Positions 34,601 to 43,051 of a DNA stretch of 64,000 bases are shown piece after piece. Source of the DNA: Emydura subglobosa (taxonomy: Eukaryota > Chordata > Testudines > Chelidae); the NCBI GenBank assembly GCA_007922225.1, contig ML679990.1, positions 1-64,000 on the forward strand, in the 5' to 3' direction. A model generated the notes under the pieces. The model was not told where the DNA came from, made no database searches, and worked only from the letters and a program-made list of their open reading frames with translations. Numbering within the stretch: the first letter of the stretch is position 1; every line of letters begins with the position of its first letter. The translations under genes and the position numbers were made by a program.

Positions 34601-34623
34601 CCATAGTCGCTCAGCTGAGCCAT
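14990..34623 (-). CDS. CLEC17A: C-type lectin, CLEC17A (prolectin)-like
   Basis: Type II membrane C-type lectin receptor. Coding exons, 5' to 3': 34623-34548, 32130-31990, 31600-31565, 30689-30657, 29860-29735, 27955-27893, 26510-26448, 24648-24553, 16602-16451, 15316-15207, 15122-14990. All introns are GT/AG, and introns 1-8 are phase 1. The total is 1029 nt and 342 aa. Layout: cytoplasmic tail 1-111 with DYGNW, DDYENV and PPPLPRKKK; transmembrane about 113-136; neck 138-211 with an N-linked site at Asn183; lectin domain 215-338. The lectin domain has six cysteines paired as in long-form CRDs (218-229, 246-336, 314-328). EPN at 305-307 with Glu312/Asp313 and WND at 323-325 is the Ca2+-dependent mannose/fucose-type site. 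Human CLEC17A, a B-cell mannose/fucose lectin, has the same acidic DDYEN tail and also sits next to NDUFB7. CLEC17A orthology is inferred from synteny plus these motifs; another CD209-like paralogue is the alternative. Confidence 0.88.
15380..15530 (+). repeat. MIR-type SINE
   Basis: A tRNA-like head with the typical core ('GGTCTGGGACTCAAGAGACC..AGTCCCAGCTCTGCCACTGACTCATGACC') lies in a CLEC17A intron. Confidence 0.7.
16766..17810 (-). repeat. 3' LTR of the Gmr1-like element
   Basis: A direct repeat of 23064-24233. Over 17160-17300 it differs from the partner at only about two sites. The inner end reads CATCAGA instead of the GTCACA seen in the other LTR, so its terminal CA is mutated. The minus-strand polypurine tract (GTGTGGGGG) abuts it at about 17811-17820. 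Confidence 0.9.
17870..18320 (-). pseudogene. Gypsy RNase H remnant
   Basis: Downstream of the RT come [16 protein letters not shown], a shifted frame ([13 protein letters not shown]) and, at about 17960-17890, the typical end [19 protein letters not shown]. Frames are broken at least twice. Confidence 0.75.
18322..19290 (-). pseudogene. Gypsy reverse transcriptase, catalytic motif deleted
   Basis: Conserved RT blocks are visible: [48 protein letters not shown] and [12 protein letters not shown]. The segment that should carry YxDD is missing: VKYFARPP runs directly into [12 protein letters not shown], a deletion of roughly 15-20 codons. A stop also occurs near 18757. This copy cannot make active RT. 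Confidence 0.85.
19320..20340 (-). pseudogene. Gypsy integrase
   Basis: A zinc-binding head lies at about 20340-20150 ([20 protein letters not shown]). The catalytic core at 20130-19640 has VDITRP and ILSDPGATF for the two Asp residues. The third catalytic residue is lost: the YHPETDGLV motif is followed by Ala (GCA, 19820-19818) where Glu is expected. The C-terminal module near 19480-19330 ([18 protein letters not shown]) resembles a GPY/F domain. The frame breaks near 20070. Confidence 0.8.
20390..21047. mobile_element. GC-rich hAT-like element nested in the Gypsy pol
   Basis: The left terminus CAGAGGTCTCCAAACTGTGG and the right terminus (read on the other strand) CAGTGTCCCCAAGCTTTTTA are hAT-type inverted repeats. 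The 8-bp flanks CTGTAGGG (20382-20389) and CTGCAGGG (21048-21055) are target duplications differing at one base. The interior is a very GC-rich, imperfectly repetitive sequence. The long frames in it (up to 212 codons) are compositional artefacts. Confidence 0.75.
21534..22800 (-). pseudogene. Gypsy gag with SCAN-like capsid and zinc knuckle
   Basis: The N-terminal part (22695 downwards) is a charged coiled coil ([19 protein letters not shown]). It is followed by an alpha-helical capsid segment with the SCAN-related pattern [46 protein letters not shown] zinc knuckle ([16 protein letters not shown]-x2-C-x4-H-x4-C) lies at about 21905-21860 but in a different frame, so there is a frameshift near 21930-22060. 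In-frame stops also occur upstream of 22695. Confidence 0.8.
23064..24233 (-). repeat. 5' LTR of the Gmr1-like element
   Basis: Starts TGTGACC and ends GTCACA as read on the plus strand. It is longer than its partner because of a CR1 insertion at 23212-23341. Immediately inside it, the minus strand reads TTGGGGTAGTCATAGCAGG, a candidate primer-binding site starting at TGG. I cannot name the tRNA. Confidence 0.9.
23212..23341 (+). mobile_element. 5'-truncated CR1 nested in the LTR
   Basis: It interrupts the sequence GAGCTAAA|ACAAGAAG that is continuous in the other LTR. It ends with the CR1 signature GAGGTCCCTTCCAACCCTCATC..ATGATTCTATG, so it post-dates the Gypsy insertion. Confidence 0.85.
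24553..27955 (-). CDS. CLEC17A: CLEC17A neck exons (three)
   Basis: Exons at 27955-27893 (63 nt), 26510-26448 (63 nt) and 24648-24553 (96 nt) are all phase 1-1. The first two start with SDQQQESEE and ASQQQEKEK and are 21 residues (three heptads) each, which suggests duplication of one exon. The third encodes a heptad-rich helix ([16 protein letters not shown]). Together they should form the oligomerising stalk. Confidence 0.8.
25364..25545 (+). repeat. MIR-type SINE
   Basis: It has GGGCTAGTGGATAGCGCACTGG.. and the conserved core ending CCTCAGTTTCCCCCACCCATCAAATGGG. It lies in the CLEC17A intron between neck exons 2 and 3. Confidence 0.75.
26020..26320. repeat. Old LINE/SINE fragments
   Basis: Pieces with 'GGCCAGAAGGGA..CATCTA' and 'GTACAGCACCTAGCACACTGGGGTCCTGG' recur elsewhere in the window (about 50690, 55300-55610, 36530-36830). 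They are ancient interspersed repeats. Confidence 0.5.
28095..28300 (-). repeat. CR1 LINE 3' end
   Basis: GAATCCTAGAAGATGAGGGTTGGAAGG..AACCCCCTGCTCAAAGCAGGACCAA is the reverse complement of the CR1 3' region. It lies in intron 5 of CLEC17A. Confidence 0.8.
29190..29420. repeat. Imperfect palindrome of CTCCCATGATGCA units
   Basis: The left arm (about 29190-29275) and right arm (about 29334-29420) are inverted copies. Each contains CTCCCATGATGCACCACT.., a second CCCATGATGCA, and CCAAGAGGGGAGAC. The outer sequence GGGAGTTGTAGT at 29118-29129 and GGGAGGTGTAGTCC at 29411-29424 add ACTACAACTCCCA-like ends. It could be a fold-back transposon. It lies in a CLEC17A intron. Confidence 0.6.
29735..29860 (-). 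CDS. CLEC17A: CLEC17A transmembrane exon
   Basis: 126 nt. A short basic stop (GFTRRS) precedes a 24-residue hydrophobic helix ([21 protein letters not shown]), giving type II topology with the N-terminus in the cytosol. The flanking small exons 31600-31565 and 30689-30657 encode proline-containing linkers and stay in phase. Confidence 0.85.
31990..32130 (-). CDS. CLEC17A: CLEC17A coding exon 2 (signalling tail)
   Basis: 47 codons (141 nt) from a CTCCAG acceptor to a GTACCA donor. It encodes an acidic patch with GDEDDYENV (Tyr-Glu-Asn, a Grb2-SH2-type site if phosphorylated), followed by [11 protein letters not shown], a PxxP-basic SH3-ligand pattern. The acidic-YEN-proline order mirrors the repeated tail unit of human CLEC17A, which appears here once. 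Confidence 0.85.
32560..34130 (-). pseudogene. CR1 LINE with RT domain, in CLEC17A intron 1
   Basis: The 3' untranslated end is at the low coordinate (GAATCATAGAATCATAGGGCTGGAAGGGACC from 32570). Two overlapping frames (34091..33852 and 33858..32902) encode the RT, with [28 protein letters not shown] and FADDTKLGG. The catalytic FADD is intact, but a frameshift lies near 33855 and an assembly gap interrupts it. The element is 5'-truncated at about 34130. Confidence 0.88.
33419..33518. other. Assembly gap (100 N) flanked by a 30-bp duplication
   Basis: Exactly 100 N. The 30 bases before the gap (33389-33418) are repeated exactly just after it (33519-33548), so the two contig ends probably overlap. 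Confidence 0.95.
34548..34623 (-). CDS. CLEC17A: CLEC17A coding exon 1 (start exon)
   Basis: It begins [14 protein letters not shown] and ends at a GTAAAT donor after 25 codons plus one base. The ATG sits in a fair context (GGGATGG). Tyr7 lies in a Tyr-Gly-Asn motif. Only this start joins in phase with the downstream acidic exon. GGAA repeats just upstream (about 34700-34720) could be ETS/PU.1 sites, which would suit a B-cell gene; that is inference. Confidence 0.75.
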
Positions 34624-34749
34624 CCCGATCCCCCGCGGACGGACCTGAAGGACGTCTGTCAGGACCAGCGACAGCCTGACTCTGTCAGGAGCTCAGTGAT
34701 TTTCTTCCTTCCTCCCTCAGCCCGGCCACAGGTCACCACCCACCTTACA

Positions 34750-35720
34750 ATACGCACCGCACCCTGCTCCCAGCTGGGGGCTCGGTTAGCAGAAGTGAAA
34801 CCCAGCCGAGAGCGTTTTCCGTTATGGGTCAGAAAACAGTGGCTGAAGGTGAGTCCCGCTCTGCGAGGGCTTGGGCTGCAGGGATTTCTTACCCGGCAAC
34901 TGTTGTCCTCTTTTCATCTTCCACCAAGTGGGATCCAGTCACGGGCTTGTCTAAGAATATGGGGTGGCTAAACCACTTCAGCCTTCGTTCTCAAATCAGT
35001 GGCTCTACGCCTGGTGGCCAGTCCTTTGTGACACATCAACGCCACTGGACGCCAACTATTCTCCATAAGCATCTCTGACCTTACCTTGGGTCTTGCCTGA
35101 ATCTCCGTATCATCCCATATATTTGTCAGTCTCAAAACAGCTTCGCTTGCCTTCCCAGGTCTTATTTCCATTCCTTGGCTACCAACAACTGATTGGGCTT
35201 CCCAGGTATACGGGCTGTTAACCACGTCCTATTCTTCACTGTCAACCGCAGGCGCCCGATCATTGCTGGTTCCTCTTTCAACGAGCACAACTTTTGTTTT
35301 CTTTCGGCTAATTCTTACTGCTACTTTGACAGCCTCGGGTTTGTCTTTGGTGGGGACCTATTCCATGGCATCCTCAGCTGTGTCTAATGGAACAAAGGCA
35401 CCTGCAAAATTGAGAGCTTGACATAACTCCAGTCTCTTCCTTCGGTGCTGCGTTTCGCATCATGTAATCTATCATCAGGCAGGAAAAAAGGGTTGAAGAG
35501 ATGCAACCTGGCTGCGCTCCAGCAATGATCATCAGATCGATCGGCCTCCCCGCTTTCTGTCCTTCCATAGCATTTTGATCCTTTTTATACAGCATCTTAA
35601 CCAGTGACTCTGTCTTTCTAGGAAGCCAGACTACTCCCAGATCTTTCATTGCAACTGGGTAGGAATGCAGCTGAATATTTTGATGAACTCTGTGAAGTTC
35701 AAGACTCATCTTCTCTGCTA
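34750..35720 (-). pseudogene. Degraded non-LTR retrotransposon RT (RTE-like)
   Basis: The frame 35709..35374 contains MLYKKDQNA..GAQPGCISSTLFSCLMIDYMMRNA, matching the GxRQGCxLSPxLFN block of RTE/L1-type RTs. A downstream frame, 35225..34968, has RLTNIWDDTEIQ..WRPVAL, matching the post-RT region of such LINEs. The YADD block between them is not recognisable. It lies upstream of the CLEC17A start. Confidence 0.55.
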
Positions 35721-35729
35721 GGCAAGAAC

Positions 35730-36520
35730 TTTTTCAACCAACCATCTCAGGGCAAAGATGTGTTCCACAAACAAACTTTTCGGTCTGAAATCTGCTCACT
35801 CATTACGTAGTTTTCATACCTGACCAATTTAATTCCGTCTAACGGTACACCCCCAAACACTTTTCCAGGGATTGAAAATGTTATTTCTGGCCAGGCATCC
35901 CACACCAATTGACTGCCTTTCTTTGGTAATTTTCAGATCACACCTTTCTTCCAGTCCTCTGGGCAAAATTCTTTCTCCCAAACTATATTACACGTTTATA
36001 TGCTTCACCAGCTTTGACCTCTAAAGGTTCCTCTCTCTCAGAGCCCCGGTTGGTGGCAAACACACCCACAGGGACCAGAATAGAAATCCACCAGCTGTGG
36101 CATCACGCTCCAGCGGAGGAGAGACCCTGCTTTGCGTAAACGCCTTCTTTACAAAACGACTACAGTTCGTTAGAGGCCAGGCCTGAGATGTGGCTGTTGG
36201 GATATTCTCAGCAGGATGGGGAGGGAGGATGTGAACTGGTATAAGGCCTGTCGCCACCCCACCTTCAACTGAGAGCTCATCAGATCCCACAAGGCTGGGT
36301 CTAAAGATCTACAATTTCCCAGGAACAGACAAGGCGCTGTGTGACTTAATGGGGGTGAGGTTTTGTCTGAGTTAACACAGAGGCCAATGCCCAAGCACGG
36401 CACTAGGGGGCGCTATGAGGTTGCCTCAGTATTTGGGTCTGGGGTGGCTGCGTTTCAATACAGGGAAGGCATCTTTCCACAAAGAGCACCGTCCTAGGAG
36501 CCTCAGTCCTGGCCTAAAAC
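35730..36520. other. No gene recognised
   Basis: Intergenic sequence between the degraded LINE and the minisatellite. Only short non-conserved frames are present. Confidence 0.4.
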
Positions 36521-36526
36521 CCCATA

Positions 36527-36830
36527 GTGCTAGGCGTTGTACGTGATGCAGCAGGTATATTATGGTAGTGCCCAGGGCCACGTTGTACTAGATGGTGTAC
36601 GTTATTTATTAGGTGTATTACGGTAGCGCTCAGGGCCCCATTGTGCTAGGTGCTGTACGTTATTTATTAGGTGTATTACTGTAGCGCCCATTGTGCTAGG
36701 CGCTGTATGTTACTTATTAGGTGTATTACGGTAGCGCCCATTGTGCTAGATGCTGTACGTTATTTATTAGGTGTATTACGGTAGTGCCCGGGCCCAGTTG
36801 TGCTAGGCGCTGTATAGACACAGACCAAAG
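36527..36830. repeat. Minisatellite, about 50-58 bp unit, about 5 copies
   Basis: The repeated unit is TTGTGCTAGGCGCTGTACGT followed by TATTTATTAGGTGTATTACGGTAGCGCCCA, with small indels between copies. The unit resembles part of a dispersed ancient SINE ('CATTGTGCTAGGCGCTGTAC'). It lies about 0.5 kb upstream of the NDUFB7 promoter. Confidence 0.85.
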
Positions 36831-37039
36831 AGCAGATCCCAGCCAGGGCACTAGCCCTGGGGGATGCCTGGGGTGAGGCCCAGCAGAGCAGGGACCCTTT
36901 CTTGGGCGTCACCCACCACGAGGCCCAGCCTACTGCTGAGCTGTGGCACCAATAGGATTGTTGTATGCAAATTTCTCCCAGCGGAAAGGTGGTGATTGGC
37001 TGAGGTTTCCCCTGCTCCCTGGGGAGTGGGAGGAGCCGC

Positions 37040-37313
37040 CCCTGTGGCACGCACCCACGCGCATGAGGGAGGTTCCAGGCCCAGCCCCGCCCCCCGAGGG
37101 AAGAGGGGCTGGAGAAGGGGCGGCGACGATGAAGGCCAGAACCCGGAAGTCCTCCTCCCTATCTAGGAACTGCTGCCCTGTAGTCTCTATGGTGTGGGGG
37201 TGGGGCCGGGCACCCTTTACTTCCGCTTCCGGGTGGGGGCGGGGGTTGCTTAGCGCTACCGGGGCAGCGCGGCCCGGTCCGGCCTGGCCCGAGGTGACCG
37301 AGCCGAGGCGAAG
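37040..37313 (+). promoter_or_regulatory. NDUFB7: CpG-rich NDUFB7 promoter / 5' UTR
   Basis: A GC- and CpG-rich stretch ends at the NDUFB7 ATG. It holds ETS-type sites: CCGGAAGT at 37143-37150, and ACTTCCG and CTTCCGG back to back at 37219-37232. ETS sites are common in promoters of nuclear genes for mitochondrial proteins. There is no TATA box. Confidence 0.65.
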
Positions 37314-39825
37314 ATGGGGGCGCACCTGGCCCGACGCTACGTGGTGGACGAGTCGGTGGAGCCGGACCCGTTGCGGATGCCGAGCTTCGAGGCGGAGCTG
37401 GGCTTCGGGCAGCGCAAGGAGCGGGGTGAGCCCGGCCCCGGGTCGCGGGGGGCCAGAGCCCAGCCCTGCTGGGGGCCCAGAACCGACCCCCCCGGCCCGG
37501 GAGCTCAGCCGAGATGTGGCGGGGGCCGGGCGCTTCTGGGAGATACGGGGGGAGGTCAGGGGCCGGGGGGAGGGGCGAGGGTTGGGCTGGGGGCATCGCT
37601 GGGCGGGCGGAGACTGTCCCGGTTCTGTCTCCGCGGTGCCGGGTGTGACGGGCCCGGGCCAAGCCTGGGGCTTCTCGGAGCCGCCACAATACCGACAATT
37701 ACCGGGATCGGGGGGGTACCTAGGCCAAAGCTCTGGACCAGAGACCAGCCCTTGAACCTCCCCCCTAAGCCCCCCGCCGCCGGGACAGGCTGGGCACCCG
37801 AGCTCGGTGCAGTGGCGCTGGGCGCAGCCTACGGGGACTGGCCTGCGCTGACGGGAACATGGGGAACAAGAGAAGGAGCCGCTGTGTGGGGGTGGGAGCC
37901 TCCCGAGTAGGGGCTACAGCCTGGCGCACCCCGGGTAGACGTGCCCCGGGTCTCCCTCACACCGCAAAAGGGACAGGCTTCGGGACGGGGCGTGAACCGT
38001 GCCTGTGCTCGCCAGCCGATACCCCCGGCGGGCCGTGGAAGCAAGGTGGAATACAAGCTGGCCCTCCGGGGTGTCTCGCCCTCGAGAGGCGGTATGCATT
38101 TCAACCGTGGATGAACGTCTGAACGGTCTATCCAAAGGTCAGTCAGTGCTCGGGGTTGAAAGGAGCTGTGTAAACCCAAGATCGTTACATGGGACAGGGT
38201 AGTCAAATCCAGCGTCCTGCACAGAGGGATGGATCCTGAGACAAGTGTAAATAATAACACGTAATTGAAATGGAGTGAGAGCTTGTATGCCCCACTCTCC
38301 CTGTGAGAGCCTGGACAAGTTGCTGCTCCCCTCTGTGCCTCAGTTTCCCCATGGGGCTTCATCAGATATTAAAGGGCTTGTGTAACCCTCTGGTTAGGGT
38401 GTTCAGAGTCCCACTCTGTGCCTGATCCATGTAGGATGCAGCTGTTATGGCCTCTGCTATGGAGCCTGGCTCGTCACCCCCGGAGGGGGCGGGACACTCA
38501 TGCTTTTAGCCCAGGAGGTCCCAGGTTCAGTTCCTGGTGTGTCAGCCAAGATGACGGCTGTCATAGTCGTACCTGCATCCTGCTCCCAGCCTCACCTCTC
38601 CCCCTCCTCTCCATCCCGCACAGTGATGGTAGCAACACAGCAGCAGATGATTGACGCTCATGTGCCCCTGAACCTGCGTGACTACTGCGCCCACTACTAC
38701 ATCAAGCTGATGAAGTGCAGGCGCGACAATGCCCCCAACTTCCTGGCCTGCCAGCACGAGCGCCACGACTGGGACTACTGCGAGCACCAAGAGTACGTGG
38801 CTGCCACGTTTTACACAGGGAGCGCCTGGCCCCATCCACAGGCTACTCTGATCCCAGGGCCACGGAGCTGGGGGTGGAAGCCCTAGTGGTAGAGAGCACA
38901 AAGGAGACACAGGTTCTAGTCCCAGTTCTACCACTGGCCTGCCGGGTGACCTGGGGCAAACTGTGGTTCGCCTCTGCCTCAGTTTCCCCATCTGTAAAAT
39001 GGGGATAACGAGCCTAGCCTCCTTTGTACAGTGCTTGGAGATCTACTGATGAAAGGTGCTGCAAGAGCTCGGTGTTGTTGCCCCCGTGCCCTTCCCCCAT
39101 AGGGTATTTAAGCCTAAGAATGTGCTGACGGACCCCAGTAACCAGCTACAAGGGGGCTTAGCACAGAAATAAACTGTCCCCCTCTCCTTTACTGAAGGCG
39201 TCTCGGAATGCAGCCTTCTGGGACATTGCTGATCCCCAGCCCCCATTAGTATGGCTAACCCTGCGGGATGATGATGAAACATCTGCAGGGCCTGTCCCAC
39301 TGAGGGTCAAGCCATGGGCCCTGCCTCCTGGAGGATAAAGGCTGGCCTCAGCAGGACCCTGGAGAGTAAAGGGAGGGGTACTAGATGCAACTAGCTACAG
39401 GGTTGGCCTGGCTGTGTCATCATGGGGATTGTGGGTTGGAGGAGGAAGCCGGAGATGGAAGCTGTGGGGAAGGCGAGCATGGGGTGGAAGAGCCAGAGGT
39501 CCTGGGGATTGGTTTTAAAGCAGAGTCTGAGCCCCCACATCTTTCAGGCAAGTGGGACACTCAAATAGCTCAGAGATCTGCCTGTACCTAATGCAGAGTG
39601 CACCAGCCTGCCGGGTGCAGTGCAGCACACTGAGGGGTGTGGAGCTGGGGGGCTTGCTCCTGATGGAGATGCGGGTGGACCCCCTGTGACTGAGGTCTTC
39701 TCTCTCCCAGCTACGTGATGCGTATGAAGGAGTTTGAGCGGGAGCGGCGCTTGCTGGTGAGGAAGAAGAAGCTGGAGCAGAAGTTGGCTGAAGCACAGCA
39801 AGAGCCCGTCTCCTCACCTGCATGA
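37314..39825 (+). CDS. NDUFB7: NADH dehydrogenase 1 beta subcomplex subunit 7
   Basis: Accessory subunit of mitochondrial respiratory complex I, on the intermembrane-space side of the membrane arm. Coding exons: 37314-37425, 38624-38792 and 39711-39825, with GT/AG introns. The total is 396 nt and 131 aa, slightly shorter than the human protein (137). It starts MGAHLARRY, and Gly2 fits the known N-myristoylation of this subunit. A CHCH domain has twin Cx9C pairs, Cys59/Cys69 and Cys80/Cys90, inside [13 protein letters not shown] and [14 protein letters not shown], the disulfide-forming signature for Mia40-dependent import. The C-terminus is a basic helix ([17 protein letters not shown]) ending ..SSPA before TGA. 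A polyadenylation signal lies 40 bp after the stop. The gene is convergent with TECR and divergent from CLEC17A. Confidence 0.97.
38880..39065 (+). repeat. MIR-type SINE in NDUFB7 intron 2
   Basis: It has TAGTGGTAGAGAGCAC..AGTCCCAGTTCTACCACTGGCC.. and CCTCAGTTTCCCCATCTGTAAAATGGGGATAA, a well-preserved MIR core and tail. Confidence 0.85.
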
Positions 39826-39864
39826 GAGGGTGGAGGAATCCTCTACTTGTGTTGTATGTAAGGG

Positions 39865-39870
39865 AATAAA
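39865..39870 (+). terminator. NDUFB7: NDUFB7 polyadenylation signal
   Basis: AATAAA lies 40 bp downstream of the TGA stop and is followed by GT-rich sequence (GTGTCCCCTGTGG). Confidence 0.8.
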
Positions 39871-39989
39871 TAACGTGTCCCCTGTGGCCGGCTCTGGAGT
39901 GGTGACTGCCGCACCCTGCGTGCGGTGGGGTGGCAGGCCTAGGGTGTGTATTGCATGGCGGTTGTAGTGCCCCCTCACTGCAGCTGCTG

Positions 39990-40230
39990 TTAGTTATGGG
40001 GGAACCACGGTGAGTGAGGTAATATCTCTTACCGGACCAACTTCAGAGCTTCACGGAGCTCTTCTCCAGATCTGGACCTGAAGTCATAGGAGCAGGAGTG
40101 GTGGCATTTCCTCATAGTTAGAGCAGGGAGTCAAGACTCCTGGGCCCTGTTCCTGCCCTGGGAGGGGAAGAGGGTCTAGTGATTAGAGCCAGGAGTCCCT
40201 GGCTAGTCCCACCATGTCCCCTGCAAGGGG
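39990..40230. repeat. Dispersed sauropsid repeat plus MIR fragment
   Basis: GTGAGGTAATATCTCTTACCGGACCAACTTC..GGAGCTCTTCTCCAGATCTG is a pattern I know as a high-copy interspersed repeat in turtles and crocodilians. It is followed by MIR-like pieces (GATTAGAGCCAGGAGTCC). Confidence 0.55.
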
Positions 40231-40239
40231 AGTGCTGCT

Positions 40240-42900
40240 CTGCTCCCTCCCAGGGGCAGAGTGTGGGTGGTTGCAATGCCAAGTTCTGACCCTTAGCCCC
40301 AACCAGCTTCACTGGCACCAGCTCCGCTGGGCTCAGACAGCGCCTGCTGTTTGCGGTGAGTTCCACCTCCTGCTGGGAATTTACCCGCTGCCCCTTCTCC
40401 TTTCCCTGCGCCTGCTCAGCCGTGCTCTCGCTGAGTGGGGAACCTGTGGGCTGAAGCCCTGTTTATGCTATGGGAGCCGTGGCACAGCTTCAGCCCCAAA
40501 CCCCACCGTGTAGTCACCCCCTACTGCCAAGGGAGGGTCTGATGGCACTGGAGGAACGATCCCTGAGTGACAGGCAAGCTCGCTGTGTCTACAGCAGGGC
40601 TTAGGCCGGCACAGCTATGGCACGTGGGGAGAGGGGGGGATTTGTCACACCCCCAAGCCCAGCTTCCCTGCCCAGTGAGGGCGTTTGGAAGCAGCACTGT
40701 CAACTGCTCGGACTCCTACAGCTCTAAAGCCAGGGGCGTGCTGCACCTGCCCACGGGGCTCCTGCCCCCACCCTGCCAACAGCCCAGAGCAGAGCTAGTC
40801 TTGATTCAGCCTGAGCCAGGGCAAGGGGCATGAGCCTCTTCTGCTGCTGCTATGTCTAAAGATGCCACGCCTGCCCCTCCCCAGCCTGTGTTGGGTGGCA
40901 GACACTCTCCAGCATTTCCAGCCATCACTTTGAAAGTGGCAGGTACCTGGACCCTTCGGGGGAAACATCCCTGGGCCCCTGCCCACAGGCACTTGCCTGC
41001 TTTCTCCCTCCCCCCGGTGGTGTGCAGTGACTGGGGGCTGGCTATGCAAAGAGCACCCCCACGCCCCTAGTCCACTTGATCCCATTGGTGCAGGTGCAGG
41101 GGAGCAATGAGACACATGGGTGGGCAGTGGCTGGCTTGGTTTATTGCTGTCACGGGGACAGGGTGAACAATCCTGGACAGACGTAGTTTGGCCCAGGGCA
41201 GTGGCTCATTGCGGCTCCCGCGCAGGGACAGGGCTGTTCTCAGTCCCATGGGGGAGGTGGCAGGCCTGGAAGCAGCTGGAGCTAAGCCAGCATTTCAGCT
41301 GCCCAGATCAGAGTCCCGGTAATGCAAACCAGTGGCTGGGAATCCCGGGCCCAGGGGCGGTGAGGCATGCAGGCTGCAGTAGAAGTGGTGGTGGCAGCAT
41401 CAAGGAAGGCCCCTGCCCTAGGAGTACCTCCTTCCCCCCCCAGGATACTGAGCTCTAGGCACACATGTTCAGGGGAGAGAGCATGACCCAGAGCCAGTCT
41501 CTGCCCTCCATGACCCTTTGCTCTCTCGCTGTGGGACCCCAGAGCCTTCCTAGGATGCAGCCCAGCCCCCCAGGGGCCTTGGCCTTGTCCAACCTGCAGG
41601 GAAGGAGCAGTTCTAGACTGGAGATATTTAGGGCCCCCCTTCACCCACAGGCAGAGCCATGGAGACAGACACTGCTCCCGGGACAGGGCAGGAGGGAGCT
41701 GGGCTGTATTTATTAGAGTACCCTGCTGTGCACCCTGCCGGCCCAGCTGGGAGTGCAGGCCAGGGCAGCTGCTCAGGGGCCGGGGAAGGACAGAACAGGG
41801 ACGGTACAAAAGAAAAAGCTTTACTGTGCTTACAATTCACAGTGCTGGCTTGAGTCAAGCAGCTGCCATGGACATCCCCTCCCAGAGCCCTGCCAGTGCC
41901 TCTCCCTCCTGACTCTCCGCCCACCCCCAGCAGTGCCCTCCCTCCTGCCCTGCACAATAGTGCTGCTGCCCTTCCCTTTTCTCCTGGTTCAGTTCTGCCC
42001 TCCACATACCCTGTAGTCCTGCCCGGCCCAGCCTGATCATCAGCTGCCAGCTGTGCTCTGGAGCACCATTCTGAACAGACAGCTCTGCAACGCACAGCCC
42101 GGGGGGGCTGCTCCAGGTCTGACACCCTTCACCAGGGCACGGGAAAGGCAGTCTGGGGCTGGGGGCCTGCCCTGACCCTGCCAGTCTCAGCTAGCATCCT
42201 GCCCTCTTCCTGTCAGCCTGGGGCACAGGCTCAGAGCCAGAGCCTGGCCGTCTCCTACAACAGGCCCGTAGCTCCCTGCCTCCCCGGGCAGCTTTCTAAG
42301 GAGAGGAACACGAATGGGGCATGTACCCCCCCTGCCTTGCCAGCACCTGCTCCCCAAAGACCTGCTTGCCATGGAGACAGGAGTCAGGAAAGGCCTGGAG
42401 TTAAGTCCTTCTGCTCAGCAGCCGGTACCTGGAAAAGGGCCTGGGCTCCAGTGGGCTCAGCACCTGCATCGCTAGGTGCTTGGGACGAGAGTCAGCTGCC
42501 TCGGGTTAAGTCAGGGTCCTTCCTCCAGGCCACAGCTCTGAGTTGGCTGCTGCCACCCCATGCAGCCCTGGTCAGTTTCCAGTTAGGCAGGGGGCTGCAG
42601 GAGATCTGTGCTCCCTGGGCTCCAGCCGCTGGTGGCCCAGTGCAGCGGGAGGAGAGGCTGGGGTCCCAGCTCAGCAGCGCTTGGGCACAGGATTCCTTAA
42701 AAGGGGCGGGGCCGGCTGGCCAGGAGCACAGGGGAAGCTGCAGAAACCCCAGCACCCAGGAGGCAGGTGAGTTTGTGGAGCTTCCCCCGAGCTCTGTGCC
42801 AGCCGGCCTGCTGTGGGGTCCAGAGACCACTCTGAAAGGTGGGTTCCTCCCTGGACCGCACCACCCCTATTCAACACACACAGCCCACGCAGCGCCCGGG
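40240..42900. other. Convergent spacer; possible TECR 3' UTR
   Basis: No conserved coding exon is recognised. Two minus-strand AATAAA signals (TTTATT at about 41139 and 41708) lie downstream of the TECR stop and could end a long TECR 3' UTR. The long frames here, such as 41628-42125, are GC-driven. Confidence 0.4.
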
Positions 42901-42923
42901 CCAGGCACCAGGCCCGCGCTGGC

Positions 42924-43051
42924 TCAGAGCAGGAAGGGGACGATGGGCGAGCGCAGGGGCGGGTAGTCCCGGAATTCCTTCAGGTAGCTGCGGTGCTTCC
43001 CCTTCGCCCAAATGGTCATTTGGATGAAGCCAACCAGAGTGAAGAGGGCCA
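42924..43051 (-). CDS. TECR: TECR last coding exon
   Basis: It encodes [20 protein letters not shown] and the near-invariant cytosolic tail ending VPFLL, with TGA at 42926-42924. It follows a CCCACAG acceptor. The [13 protein letters not shown] block is highly conserved across the steroid-reductase-like TECR family. Confidence 0.95.

Noticed and set aside
36527..36830. CRISPR array interpretation of the tandem units
   Set aside because: The units are contiguous without unique spacers, and the host is a vertebrate. It is a minisatellite.
36943..37755. 270-codon plus-strand frame over the NDUFB7 promoter
   Set aside because: It overlaps the NDUFB7 first exon in another frame, starts in the CpG island and has no family similarity.
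41282..42125. Overlapping minus-strand frames between NDUFB7 and TECR
   Set aside because: No domain, no splice context and repeat-free GC-rich composition. They could be the TECR 3' UTR but not a gene.
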